Below, one piece after another: positions 1 through 6,033 of a DNA stretch of 7,067 bases. The DNA lies in assembly GCA_014523515.1 (NCBI GenBank), contig JAATVJ010000125.1, positions 1 through 7,067 of the forward strand, read 5' to 3'. This DNA is from Nitrososphaerales archaeon TH1177. Its GTDB lineage: Archaea; Thermoproteota; Nitrososphaeria; Nitrososphaerales; Nitrososphaeraceae. Every line of letters begins with the position of its first letter. Within the stretch, counting starts at the first letter, position 1. The notes beneath the pieces are model-generated. The model was not told where the DNA came from, made no database searches, and saw only the letters and a list, made by a program, of their open reading frames with translations. A program made the translations under genes and the position numbers.

Positions 1-740
1 TCTAATGATGTACCTATTAATGCAATAAGAAATTGCACTTCTGCCAATCTTTCTCTTGGAATTACCTGTGTAGCTGCATCGATAGGATAAAGATTCAATA
101 AAGAGGCGACTATTTGTTGAACCTCTAATGCTTTGTTGCCCATTAATGATCCTGTTCCCACAACTCCCAAGGTTTTACATATTAAAAAACGCTTTTTTCC
201 TTCTTTTATCCTCTCTAAATGTTTTATCATTTCAATTGCCCATACAGCAAATTTCAATCCAAAAGGAATAATACTTGCGTGTTGACCATGAGTTCTTCCT
301 ACTGCAGGCTGATTTTTGTATTTTACGGATTTTTCAGATAAAATTCTAGCTAATTCTTTAATTTTTGGTTCAATAATTAAAAGAGCATCTCTTAATTGCA
401 TTGAAGTAGTTGTATCTATAATATCATTACTTGTTAAACCAAAATGTACCCAAGGTTTTGTATCAGGAGAACATTGTTCACTTAGAGCATTTACTACTGC
501 AGCCATATCATGATCTGTTGTAGACTCTAATTCTTTCACTCTGGATAGAGTGATTTTTCCAGATTTGGCTTGAATATTGATCTCTTCAGAGGCATAAGGA
601 GGAATTATTCCAATACTTGATTGAGCTAAGGCTGTTGCTGCTTCAAATTCAAGGATAAAGTCTAATCGTTTTTGCTCCTCGAAAATTTTTTTAATTTCTT
701 TACTACCATATCTTCCAGAGTCTATTGGCAGAATAACCAT
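1..740 (-). CDS. purB: Adenylosuccinate lyase, N-terminal 246 codons (runs off left edge)
   Basis: Fumarase/aspartase-superfamily lyase acting twice in purine synthesis in the cytoplasm: it removes fumarate from SAICAR and from adenylosuccinate. The open frame starts at ATG 740 and has no stop before the window edge, so about half of a usual 430-460 residue protein is visible. PurB-specific motifs appear in order: an opening PIDSGRYG segment (residues 5-12), H77-D78 in a DHDM motif, TSNDIIDT at 103-110, RTHGQHA at 149-155 with the general-acid His at 151, and QVIPRERLAEV near 225-235. TSND followed by THGQHA separates it from argininosuccinate lyase and fumarase. The mobile catalytic-serine loop would lie beyond the edge and cannot be checked. 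It is the last of five minus-strand genes, 81 bp after the CitE-like gene, with no strong TATA box at leaderless spacing, so it may be cotranscribed or use a promoter near 800. Confidence 0.93.
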   Translation of the reverse strand, partial: MVILPIDSGRYGSKEIKKIFEEQKRLDFILEFEAATALAQSSIGIIPPYASEEINIQAKSGKITLSRVKELESTTDHDMAAVVNALSEQCSPDTKPWVHFGLTSNDIIDTTTSMQLRDALLIIEPKIKELARILSEKSVKYKNQPAVGRTHGQHASIIPFGLKFAVWAIEMIKHLERIKEGKKRFLICKTLGVVGTGSLMGNKALEVQQIVASLLNLYPIDAATQVIPRERLAEVQFLIALIGTSL

Positions 741-790
741 TATAAGATATTGAATTTATGCACTGAAAATAATCTTTTCTATCTTTGACT

Positions 791-812
791 AAAAAAAGAT
801 AATATAAAAAAA
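791..812 (-). terminator. T-rich candidate terminator after the CitE-like gene
   Basis: On the minus strand two T7 runs (812-806 and 797-791), separated by an AT-rich stretch, follow the TAG stop at 824-822. Archaeal RNA polymerase terminates on such U-tracts without needing a hairpin. The same AT-rich stretch (about 801-812) could instead serve as a TATA-like element for purB. The two readings cannot be separated from sequence alone. Confidence 0.4.
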
Positions 813-821
813 TGTATATAG

Positions 822-1769
822 CTATATATCTTTTGAAATGCGGTCTAGAATAAGTTTTGCTTGTTTAAAATGTACTGCATCTATCATTTTACCATCAACT
901 TTAAATGCACCACGTTTGTCACCTTGTTCTTGAATTTGTTTCAATGTTGCTATAACTTTTTTCGCCCATTCAATTTCATTTTGTGACGGTACAAACACCT
1001 TATGAACAGGTTCAATATGTTTAGGATGAATGATACTTTTACCACCATAACCAAGCCTTTTGGCAATTCCAGCATCTCTTTGAAGACCATCTATATCATC
1101 CACTTTCTGCCATATTGAATCCAGAGCTAAAATTCCTGCTGCTCGTGCATCCACGGGTATTTTTGCCCTAGCATAACTATATTCTATTCCTTCATTTACA
1201 TAATCTAGTTTCATATCATATAAAAAATCAAAAACTCCAAAAATTATTGCGCACACTCTAGAACTAAATTTTGCAATATCATAACAATTTACTACTCCTT
1301 GAGATGATTCTATCGATGGAATTAATCTAATTGTTTTGTGTATATCCCTTTGTTTTTCTAGATTTTCAATCATTATAATAATTTTTTCTAGTTCAGTCTC
1401 AGAATTTACTTTTGGAATTACAATACCATCTAATTGATCACAAATCATCGACTCTAAATCTTGTTTATATAGTCCAGATTCGAATGAATTAATCCTAACA
1501 AAAAGTTGAGATGAAAAGTTGTCATCATTTTTAGTAATACCTTGATTAATTTTATTATTATTAGTATTATTATTATTATTTGTGTCCTTAAAATATATCT
1601 TATTAGTATAGGAATATAAAGTTTGGCTAATCAGATCCCTAGCTATTGATTTTTCTGAAATAGGTACTGAATCTTCAAGATCAAAACACAAAATATCAGG
1701 ATAAATGGATTTTGATTTATCTAGAAATTTCTTATTATTTCCAGGTATGAATAATAGTGTTCGAAACAT
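822..1769 (-). CDS. CitE/HpcH-HpaI family acyl-CoA lyase with Asn-rich insert
   Basis: A 315-residue TIM-barrel protein of the HpcH/HpaI aldolase and citrate lyase beta-subunit family. Members cleave or form C-C bonds in malyl-, citramalyl- or citryl-CoA with a divalent metal. The N-terminal strand FRTLLFIPG (2-10), the FDLEDSV motif (29-35), VRIN with R92, the RLIPSIES segment with metal-ligand candidate E154, and FGVFDF with candidate D181 are all in family order. The C-terminal GGKSIIHP motif (242-249) is also typical. The start is ATG 1769. Residues 63-84 form an insert rich in Asn, Thr and Asp (five Asn, Thr, three Asn at its core) between the first helix and the VRIN strand. It makes the protein slightly longer than the usual 270-300 residues. 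No citF or citD partner is nearby, so a stand-alone lyase is more likely than a citrate lyase subunit. The CoA substrate is unknown. Confidence 0.85.
   Translation of the reverse strand: MFRTLLFIPGNNKKFLDKSKSIYPDILCFDLEDSVPISEKSIARDLISQTLYSYTNKIYFKDTNNNNNTNNNKINQGITKNDDNFSSQLFVRINSFESGLYKQDLESMICDQLDGIVIPKVNSETELEKIIIMIENLEKQRDIHKTIRLIPSIESSQGVVNCYDIAKFSSRVCAIIFGVFDFLYDMKLDYVNEGIEYSYARAKIPVDARAAGILALDSIWQKVDDIDGLQRDAGIAKRLGYGGKSIIHPKHIEPVHKVFVPSQNEIEWAKKVIATLKQIQEQGDKRGAFKVDGKMIDAVHFKQAKLILDRISKDI
1554..1580 (-). repeat. ATT/AAT trinucleotide repeat inside the lyase gene
   Basis: Nine consecutive trinucleotides, read as AAT codons on the coding strand with one ACT interruption, encode five Asn, one Thr and three Asn (residues 64-72). 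The identical codon used throughout suggests replication slippage rather than selection for a particular peptide. Confidence 0.9.
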
Positions 1770-1826
1770 CGTTAAAATATCACAATTAAAAACAATAACA
1801 ATAATGTAATAATAAAATAAAATATG

Positions 1827-1833
1827 AAAAAAA
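1827..1833 (-). terminator. T7 run just after the reductase stop
   Basis: A T7 run on the minus strand begins one base after the TAA at 1837-1835, and further T-rich sequence follows toward 1800. This fits an archaeal U-tract terminator for the reductase gene. The 65 bp gap before the lyase ATG at 1769 has no convincing TATA box at leaderless spacing, so some readthrough into the lyase gene is likely. Confidence 0.35.
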
Positions 1834-1834
1834 T

Positions 1835-2884
1835 TTATAGTTCTTGGGGAGTAGTTAATATTTTACCGATTTGCTCAGCATTTGCCATCATAGTATGTCC
1901 TTTTGCCATTTCAGAGAATGGTAATTTGGTAGCAATAAGTGGTTTAATTTTTCCTTTTCCTGTCCAATAAATTACACTTTCTAGTCCTGATTTTGTACCT
2001 TGAGTGGAACCTAATAGATTGGTACCTTTAAAGAACAAATACCTAAGATCAATTGTTGAGTCATACCCTGTGGTTGCACCTGTTGCAACTAACGTTCCAC
2101 CCATTTTTAATAATGACACTTCTTGGGGAAAAACTGATTTTCCTATATGTTCAAAAACAACATCTACACCTTGTTTATTTGTTAAATTTCTAACTTTTTT
2201 AGACCAATCAGCTTCTCTATGATTTACAACTTCATCAGCGCCTAGTTTTAAACAAGCGTCCATTTTTTCCTGATTACCGGCAGTTGCAATAACATCACAA
2301 TTATACAATTTTGCAATTTGAATTCCTGCCATACCTACACCACTAGTTCCTCCCATTATGAGAACTGTTTGACCAGGTTTTATTTTTGCACGGTCAACTA
2401 ACATGTGCCAAGCTGTCATTCCAACCATAGAAATTGCGGATGCATCTTCAAAGGAAACAGCATCAGGTAACTTTACAACATTAACTTCTGGTAAATGAGT
2501 ATATTGTGAAAATCCACCCCATAATGGTCCTGTTTGAAATCCCCAAATACTTCTTTGATCACAATCGTATTCTCTTCCTGAAGTACACATGTCACAGATT
2601 CTGCAACTAAGATTTGAATGTGAAACCACTCTATCACTTGTCCTAAATCCTGTTACATCTTCTCCTACTTCAACAACAGTTCCTGCAACGTCACTGCCAG
2701 AAATATGAGGTAATGGAACTTTGACTGGGTCTCCCCAAATTGCCCATAAATCATTATAATTATAGGCTGCTTCCTCTACTTTTATCATAACTTCATTGGG
2801 CTTTAATTTTGGAGTATCAATATCTTCGATCTTAACTACTTGCATAGGATCTTTATTATATTCTCTAAAAACAGCTGCTTTCAT
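1835..2884 (-). CDS. MDR-family NAD(P)H reductase, CCR-like; candidate acryloyl-CoA reductase
   Basis: A 349-residue medium-chain dehydrogenase/reductase. The ATG at 2884 gives the family-typical MKAAVF start. An in-frame TTG at 2899 would add five residues but fits poorly, because a TATA box at 2914-2907 places transcription start on the ATG. The GroES-like domain carries a structural zinc site, C94-x2-C97-x2-C100-x7-C108. The usual catalytic-zinc Cys is absent: its place is taken by NYNDLW (42-47). The Rossmann motif GGTSGVG is at 178-184. NYNDLW, the HISGSDVAG segment and WGFQTGPLWGGF (114-125) resemble crotonyl-CoA carboxylase/reductase (NYNxxW, GSDASG, WGYE) rather than alcohol dehydrogenases. 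In that family Asn and Phe/Tyr-Glu residues of these motifs help hold CO2; here the Glu position is Q117. I infer a non-carboxylating enoyl-CoA reductase, possibly acryloyl-CoA to propionyl-CoA in the 3HP/4HB carbon-fixation cycle. A quinone reductase-like role remains possible. Confidence 0.8.
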   Translation of the reverse strand: MKAAVFREYNKDPMQVVKIEDIDTPKLKPNEVMIKVEEAAYNYNDLWAIWGDPVKVPLPHISGSDVAGTVVEVGEDVTGFRTSDRVVSHSNLSCRICDMCTSGREYDCDQRSIWGFQTGPLWGGFSQYTHLPEVNVVKLPDAVSFEDASAISMVGMTAWHMLVDRAKIKPGQTVLIMGGTSGVGMAGIQIAKLYNCDVIATAGNQEKMDACLKLGADEVVNHREADWSKKVRNLTNKQGVDVVFEHIGKSVFPQEVSLLKMGGTLVATGATTGYDSTIDLRYLFFKGTNLLGSTQGTKSGLESVIYWTGKGKIKPLIATKLPFSEMAKGHTMMANAEQIGKILTTPQEL

Positions 2885-2906
2885 GTTTTGAAATTGCAAT
2901 ATAGAC

Positions 2907-2914
2907 TTAATATA
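2907..2914 (-). promoter_or_regulatory. TATA box for the reductase gene (leaderless)
   Basis: The minus-strand sequence TATATTAA, preceded by C at 2915, is centred about 26 bases upstream of the A of ATG 2884. That is the normal archaeal TATA-to-start spacing, so the transcript would begin at or beside the start codon. This supports ATG 2884 over TTG 2899. Confidence 0.55.
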
Positions 2915-2962
2915 GTTAACTTGAAATGTTGTAAAATTTAATTTGCATCACCTCTGGTTTTT

Positions 2963-2974
2963 CTATTAATATAG
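2963..2974 (-). promoter_or_regulatory. Second upstream TATA-like element
   Basis: The minus strand reads CTATATTAATAG, repeating the nine-base core CTATATTAA of the proximal box 59 bp away. It predicts a second transcription start near 2944. That longer transcript would have a roughly 60-base leader, close to a Shine-Dalgarno-like AGAGGTGAT (2955-2947). It may be an alternative promoter or chance in AT-rich DNA. Confidence 0.3.
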
Positions 2975-3035
2975 GAAAATTAATGATGGTGGAGATGATA
3001 AAGGTAAACGAGTAATTTTAATGAAAAGGATATTG

Positions 3036-3716
3036 CTAAATTTTTTGACTGTAGTTACCTTTCAAATTAAAATCTTTTAAAAAAGATTTCCAGTTTTGCA
3101 GTATTATAGATAATTCTATCAGGTCTTCTTTAGTATCAATGTCAAACATAAGATTGTCTAAATCTAATGATTCTATTGGAATATGGAGTTTTTGTGCCTC
3201 TTTTAAATGATTGATATAACTATTATCATCATAAAAAGTCCTGATCACATTTGGTGGTTTTCTAAACAATATATTTGTACCATCAAATCGTTTTGATGGG
3301 CATATAATAATACATTTATGGTATTTCTCTGAAATATTACAAATTTGATCTATTTCATTGGCCGAAATAAAAGGAAGATCGTGTGGAATTACGATATTAG
3401 CATCTATATCATTATTAATACAATAACGATCGGCTAGTATAACGGCATTATTAATACCATCATCGGAATCTTTAATAAATTTTAAACTATTTTCAAAAGA
3501 GAATTTTTCAATAGTTTTATCGCTTGATACTACAATAATTTCAGTAATCAATCGAGATTCTTTTAATGTTTTGATTGTAGTATTTAAAAGAAAAAATGCA
3601 AGGTTTTTTCGTTGTTGCAATGTCAAAATAGTTGATAATCGCGATTTGGCAAAATGAAGATTTTTCATAGGAATAATAGCAGCTATTTTCTTCTTATTCA
3701 TCATCTTCTTCATCAT
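3036..3716 (-). CDS. cofC: 2-phospho-L-lactate (or phosphoenolpyruvate) guanylyltransferase
   Basis: CofC activates 2-phospholactate, or in some lineages phosphoenolpyruvate, with GTP to give the diphospho-nucleoside that CofD uses in F420 synthesis. The 226-residue product is a small nucleotidyltransferase fold: AAIIPMKNLHFAKSRL (12-27) is the nucleotide-binding signature, followed by DGINNAV (86-92), PHDLPFI with metal-binding D113, PSKRFDGTN with GTN at 146-148, RKPP (152-155), and DIDTKEDL (192-199). Length matches the family (about 200-230). The start is uncertain: ATGs occur at 3716, 3713, 3704 and 3701. The purine-rich GAGGAG ending at 3720 is 3 bases from the first and 6 from the second, favouring 3716 or 3713. 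The leading MMKKMM comes from a GAT/GAA-type repeat and is not conserved family sequence. It lies 25 bp after cofD, a clear operon pair. Confidence 0.92.
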   Translation of the reverse strand: MMKKMMNKKKIAAIIPMKNLHFAKSRLSTILTLQQRKNLAFFLLNTTIKTLKESRLITEIIVVSSDKTIEKFSFENSLKFIKDSDDGINNAVILADRYCINNDIDANIVIPHDLPFISANEIDQICNISEKYHKCIIICPSKRFDGTNILFRKPPNVIRTFYDDNSYINHLKEAQKLHIPIESLDLDNLMFDIDTKEDLIELSIILQNWKSFLKDFNLKGNYSQKI

Positions 3717-3744
3717 CTTCTCCTCAGCATCATCATCATCATCA
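3699..3744 (-). repeat. GAT/GAA trinucleotide tract across the cofD-cofC junction
   Basis: From the cofD stop onward the minus strand is an imperfect trinucleotide tract: five TGA/GAT units, then GCT GAG GAG AAG, then ATG and AAG codons. It supplies five consecutive TGA triplets in the cofD frame, the ribosome-binding sequence of cofC, and four in-frame ATG codons. Slippage here could change the spacing between stop, ribosome-binding site and start. Confidence 0.8.
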
Positions 3745-4668
3745 ACAACAATTCATTACCTTTAAGATGAATTTTGCCAATCTTTTTTCTTCTTTTGCAT
3801 TATTCATCAAAATATTAGTTTCAAAAGTAGAAATACCCATTTTAACTATTTCATTAGAAAAATTTGCATCTGTATGATCTATAACCATTTTTGAAATGAA
3901 CTGTGAATAAAATTTTGCGATACCATAGCAAGAAGATTCTATTCCCTTAGCTTTAAGGTATTTACGAGCTGGCCCGCTTATAGCTTTTTTTCCTATAATG
4001 GGAGATATTGCAATAACCTTATCCCTTTGCTTTATTAATTCCTTTTTAATTTGAGTTAGTGAAAGAATTGGTCCTATACTGGAGACTGGGTTTGCTGGAG
4101 CAAGAATAATAATATCAGATGACCTAAGAATTCTTAATGCATCTTTATTGCATTTTACTTGTTCGCTATTTTTATAATAAATATCCAATACTTTTGGTTT
4201 TGCTTTATTTTTTACCCAAAATTCTTGGATATTCATATCTCCTTTATTTGTAACTATTCTTGTTTCGATATGCACGTTTGAAGCCGGGATTATGCTGTTT
4301 TGAATGTTGTATTGGTGAAATGCAATCCATCTTACTATTTCTGACAACGAGAAACCTTTTGAAAGCATTTTTGTTCTTATAATATGAGTAACAAGATCTT
4401 TATCGCCAATTTGAAACCATGATTCTTCTCCTAATACCTTTAGAACGTTAAGATAGTAAAAAGTGTCATTTTTAATTCCCCAGCCACGATTTTTATCTAG
4501 TATTCCTGCTAATCCATAAATACATGTATCAATATCTGGACAAACATACAAACCATTAAACCAAAAATTATCGCCAATATTTGAGATAATTGATAAATTA
4601 GAATTACAACTAGCTAGTCCGCGAATAATTTTTATCGAGCCGGTCCCTCCTGCTAGAATTGTTATCAA
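3742..4668 (-). CDS. cofD: 2-phospho-L-lactate transferase (F420-0 synthase)
   Basis: CofD transfers the phospholactyl or phosphoenolpyruvyl group from the CofC product to Fo, giving (dehydro-)F420-0. The 308-residue protein matches the family in length and motif order: ITILAGGTGSIKIIRGL (2-18), NIGDN (30-34), CPDIDT (43-48) with D45 and D47, GWGI (62-65), WFQIGDKDL (84-92), HIIRT (95-99), APANPVSSIGPIL (190-202) and ISPIIGKKAISGPA (221-234). The start is TTG 4668. A TAA lies in frame four codons upstream, and the Rossmann strand begins at residue 2, so no ATG alternative fits. Two positions look diverged from the usual forms: GDN where GDD is common, and PASN (128-131) where P-M-S-D is common. 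The gene heads the minus-strand cluster, diverges from the exported-protein gene and is followed by cofC. Confidence 0.93.
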   Translation of the reverse strand: MITILAGGTGSIKIIRGLASCNSNLSIISNIGDNFWFNGLYVCPDIDTCIYGLAGILDKNRGWGIKNDTFYYLNVLKVLGEESWFQIGDKDLVTHIIRTKMLSKGFSLSEIVRWIAFHQYNIQNSIIPASNVHIETRIVTNKGDMNIQEFWVKNKAKPKVLDIYYKNSEQVKCNKDALRILRSSDIIILAPANPVSSIGPILSLTQIKKELIKQRDKVIAISPIIGKKAISGPARKYLKAKGIESSCYGIAKFYSQFISKMVIDHTDANFSNEIVKMGISTFETNILMNNAKEEKRLAKFILKVMNCC

Positions 4669-4714
4669 ATAATAATTTTAATAAAAACTGATAATCTAAA
4701 ATTTTCGGTTGTTA

Positions 4715-4730
4715 TTATATAATATATAAG
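4715..4730. promoter_or_regulatory. AT-rich bidirectional TATA region between cofD and the exported-protein gene
   Basis: A 16-base stretch of alternating T and A occupies the middle of the 140 bp divergent gap. On the minus strand TTATATATTATATAA would place a cofD transcript start near 4696, leaving about a 28-base leader. On the plus strand AATATATAAG would place a start near 4751. Either or both uses are plausible. Confidence 0.4.
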
Positions 4731-4764
4731 AGTAATTTTATAATTTCTATTTTTAAAGTACAAG

Positions 4765-4772
4765 AAATATAA
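4765..4772 (+). promoter_or_regulatory. Proximal TATA-like element for the exported-protein gene
   Basis: AAATATAA, preceded by the purine-containing CAAG, is placed to start transcription near 4794. That gives a short leader that still contains the GGAG at 4798-4801. Confidence 0.3.
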
Positions 4773-4797
4773 CAATAAGGTTATATTCGACAAAATC

Positions 4798-4803
4798 GGA
4801 GAT
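4798..4803 (+). promoter_or_regulatory. Ribosome binding site deciding a GTG start
   Basis: GGAGAT lies with its GGAG core 7 bases before GTG 4809. This spacing fixes the GTG as the start: the next ATG is 28 codons downstream and would remove the signal peptide. Confidence 0.6.
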
Positions 4804-4808
4804 TTATT

Positions 4809-5858
4809 GTGATCAGAAGGGTCTTCTTGTGCTATTGGATAATAGGCTTAATTTTGATTCCTACTGCTATTTCTCAATCATTTGCTTCACAAATGGAAGT
4901 TTTTCTTGTTCCTGAAAGTGATCAGGCCGATCCCGTTTTTACTAGCATTAGGTTTATCAATCTTGGATATGAACCTGGAAGTGAGCTATCAAAGATTTTA
5001 AATGGTACAAATGAACGACTAGATTTTACACTAAATTCCACCAGTCAAGGCATGGATGAAATACAAAAAGCTATTAACGAAGCTTTTTTAACAGAGAAAA
5101 AAAGTCCTATACAACTCTCTGACTCTAAATTAGACTATGCTGCTCAGATTAGAGGATTTGAAGATAGGGCCCAAATCTCATACAAGATAAAATTTGCACC
5201 GCATATGTCAAACTTTGTACTTCCTACTAATGATACTGCGCGAGCAATTGATCTCGATTGGAGAAGTGTTGTTATAAAAGACCCATTAACTGTGAATGTA
5301 CCTGAGTATGGAGAGTTTGATATTAATTTCCCTATTGGACCAATCCAAGTTCTCTTTCCAGAAGCAGCTCAAAAACTTGAATCTGTAAATGAAACTAGGC
5401 AAATCTTAAACACTCCTCTGTTAGATTTTGAAGAAATAGGTTTACCTATGGACAGATGGCATTTCCTCTTTGATCCAACTGGTAGTCAGGCTTCTGCAGC
5501 AGGTTCAGGATATGCAGAGGAAGGTGGATCCAAAGTCGTATCAGTTTTTTCACTTGGAGAAAGTAGTTTTAGAGAAGGAACACATTCAGCAAAAGTAGGA
5601 TCAGCATCTGCAAACATAGATGGTTCAGAAGTTACCATCGGAACATCTAATCCACCTCCTAGTGGACAGATACAAATAGGTGGTTTTGCACAAGTAAGAA
5701 ACATCAATAATGCTGAAATTGCTATTGTTAGTCCAGAAGGACCATCAGGAACTGCTACTGCAACCGGTGGATTTCCAATTCAAGTACTTTTAATTTTAGG
5801 AGGAATGATGGGTGCTGTTGCTGTTCTTGTTTTGGTAAAGGCTAGAAAACCTTCTTAG
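4809..5858 (+). CDS. Exported, C-terminally membrane-anchored protein of unknown function
   Basis: I do not recognise a named family. The 349-residue product starts at GTG 4809 behind a good GGAG. It has a signal peptide: arginines at 3-4, a hydrophobic core (5-21) and a likely cleavage after SFA at residue 26. The C-terminus has one membrane helix (about 323-343) followed by a basic KARKPS tail, so most of the protein should sit outside the cell, anchored by its C-terminus. Residues 30-220 are mixed and probably beta-rich, including a conserved-looking run near 125-200 with Pro and aromatic residues. Residues 225-320 are rich in Gly, Ser and Ala, suggesting a flexible stalk. The only Cys is in the signal peptide, so no disulfides form. 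The GGFP-helix-basic tail resembles, loosely, sorting signals processed by archaeosortase-type enzymes, but the canonical thaumarchaeal motif is not evident. It diverges from cofD; no functional link to F420 can be claimed. Confidence 0.85.
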   Translation: MIRRVFLCYWIIGLILIPTAISQSFASQMEVFLVPESDQADPVFTSIRFINLGYEPGSELSKILNGTNERLDFTLNSTSQGMDEIQKAINEAFLTEKKSPIQLSDSKLDYAAQIRGFEDRAQISYKIKFAPHMSNFVLPTNDTARAIDLDWRSVVIKDPLTVNVPEYGEFDINFPIGPIQVLFPEAAQKLESVNETRQILNTPLLDFEEIGLPMDRWHFLFDPTGSQASAAGSGYAEEGGSKVVSVFSLGESSFREGTHSAKVGSASANIDGSEVTIGTSNPPPSGQIQIGGFAQVRNINNAEIAIVSPEGPSGTATATGGFPIQVLLILGGMMGAVAVLVLVKARKPS

Positions 5859-5861
5859 CTA

Positions 5862-5869
5862 TTTTTTTT
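5862..5869 (+). terminator. T8 run after the exported-protein gene
   Basis: A T8 run begins four bases after the TAG at 5856-5858. This is a typical archaeal U-tract terminator for the plus-strand gene. Confidence 0.5.
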
Positions 5870-6033
5870 AAACAATCAACAAAAAATAACAACAATAAAA
5901 CCTCTTTTACCTTATTAGCGTTATTTTCTTTTCAAAAATATATTTGAAATAGATTTTTTATATTTTATTTTACTACTTAATAATCTACTTTTTTATTTGA
6001 TTAAGGCTCATAGTAACGAATATTCTCTTTCTA
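5870..6033. other. Non-coding gap between exported-protein gene and first PRC-like relic
   Basis: Apart from the hairpin at 5930-5959, I see only AT-rich sequence with frequent stops in all frames and no RNA gene signature. It separates a plus-strand gene from a minus-strand relic that converge here. Confidence 0.6.
5930..5959 (+). terminator. Hairpin plus T-run, possible second terminator
   Basis: TTTCAAA (5930-5936) and TTTGAAA (5943-5949) form a perfect 7 bp stem with a 6-base loop, followed by T6 at 5954-5959. It could back up the T8 run upstream, but the AT-rich composition makes weak stems frequent by chance. Confidence 0.3.

Noticed and set aside
316..513. 65-codon plus-strand ORF
   Set aside because: It lies opposite purB, whose motifs (TSND, THGQHA) are clear; no start signal and no recognisable domain.
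815..828. Perfect 14 bp palindrome TATATAGCTATATA at the lyase stop codon
   Set aside because: It overlaps the end of the coding sequence in AT-rich DNA, and a 14 bp palindrome of alternating T and A is likely by chance; no operator role is supported.
2004..2222. 72-codon plus-strand ORF
   Set aside because: Antisense shadow of the MDR reductase NAD(P)-binding domain.
2885..2899. TTG start at 2899 for the reductase, adding five residues
   Set aside because: ATG 2884 gives the family-typical MKAAVF start and sits at leaderless spacing from the TATA box.
2916..2948. Ten-codon ORF (MQIKFYNISS) as a leader peptide
   Set aside because: The Shine-Dalgarno-like sequence overlaps its ATG rather than preceding it, and nothing suggests attenuation.
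5486..5707. 73-codon minus-strand ORF
   Set aside because: Antisense to the Gly/Ser-rich part of the exported protein, whose composition keeps the opposite frame open by chance.
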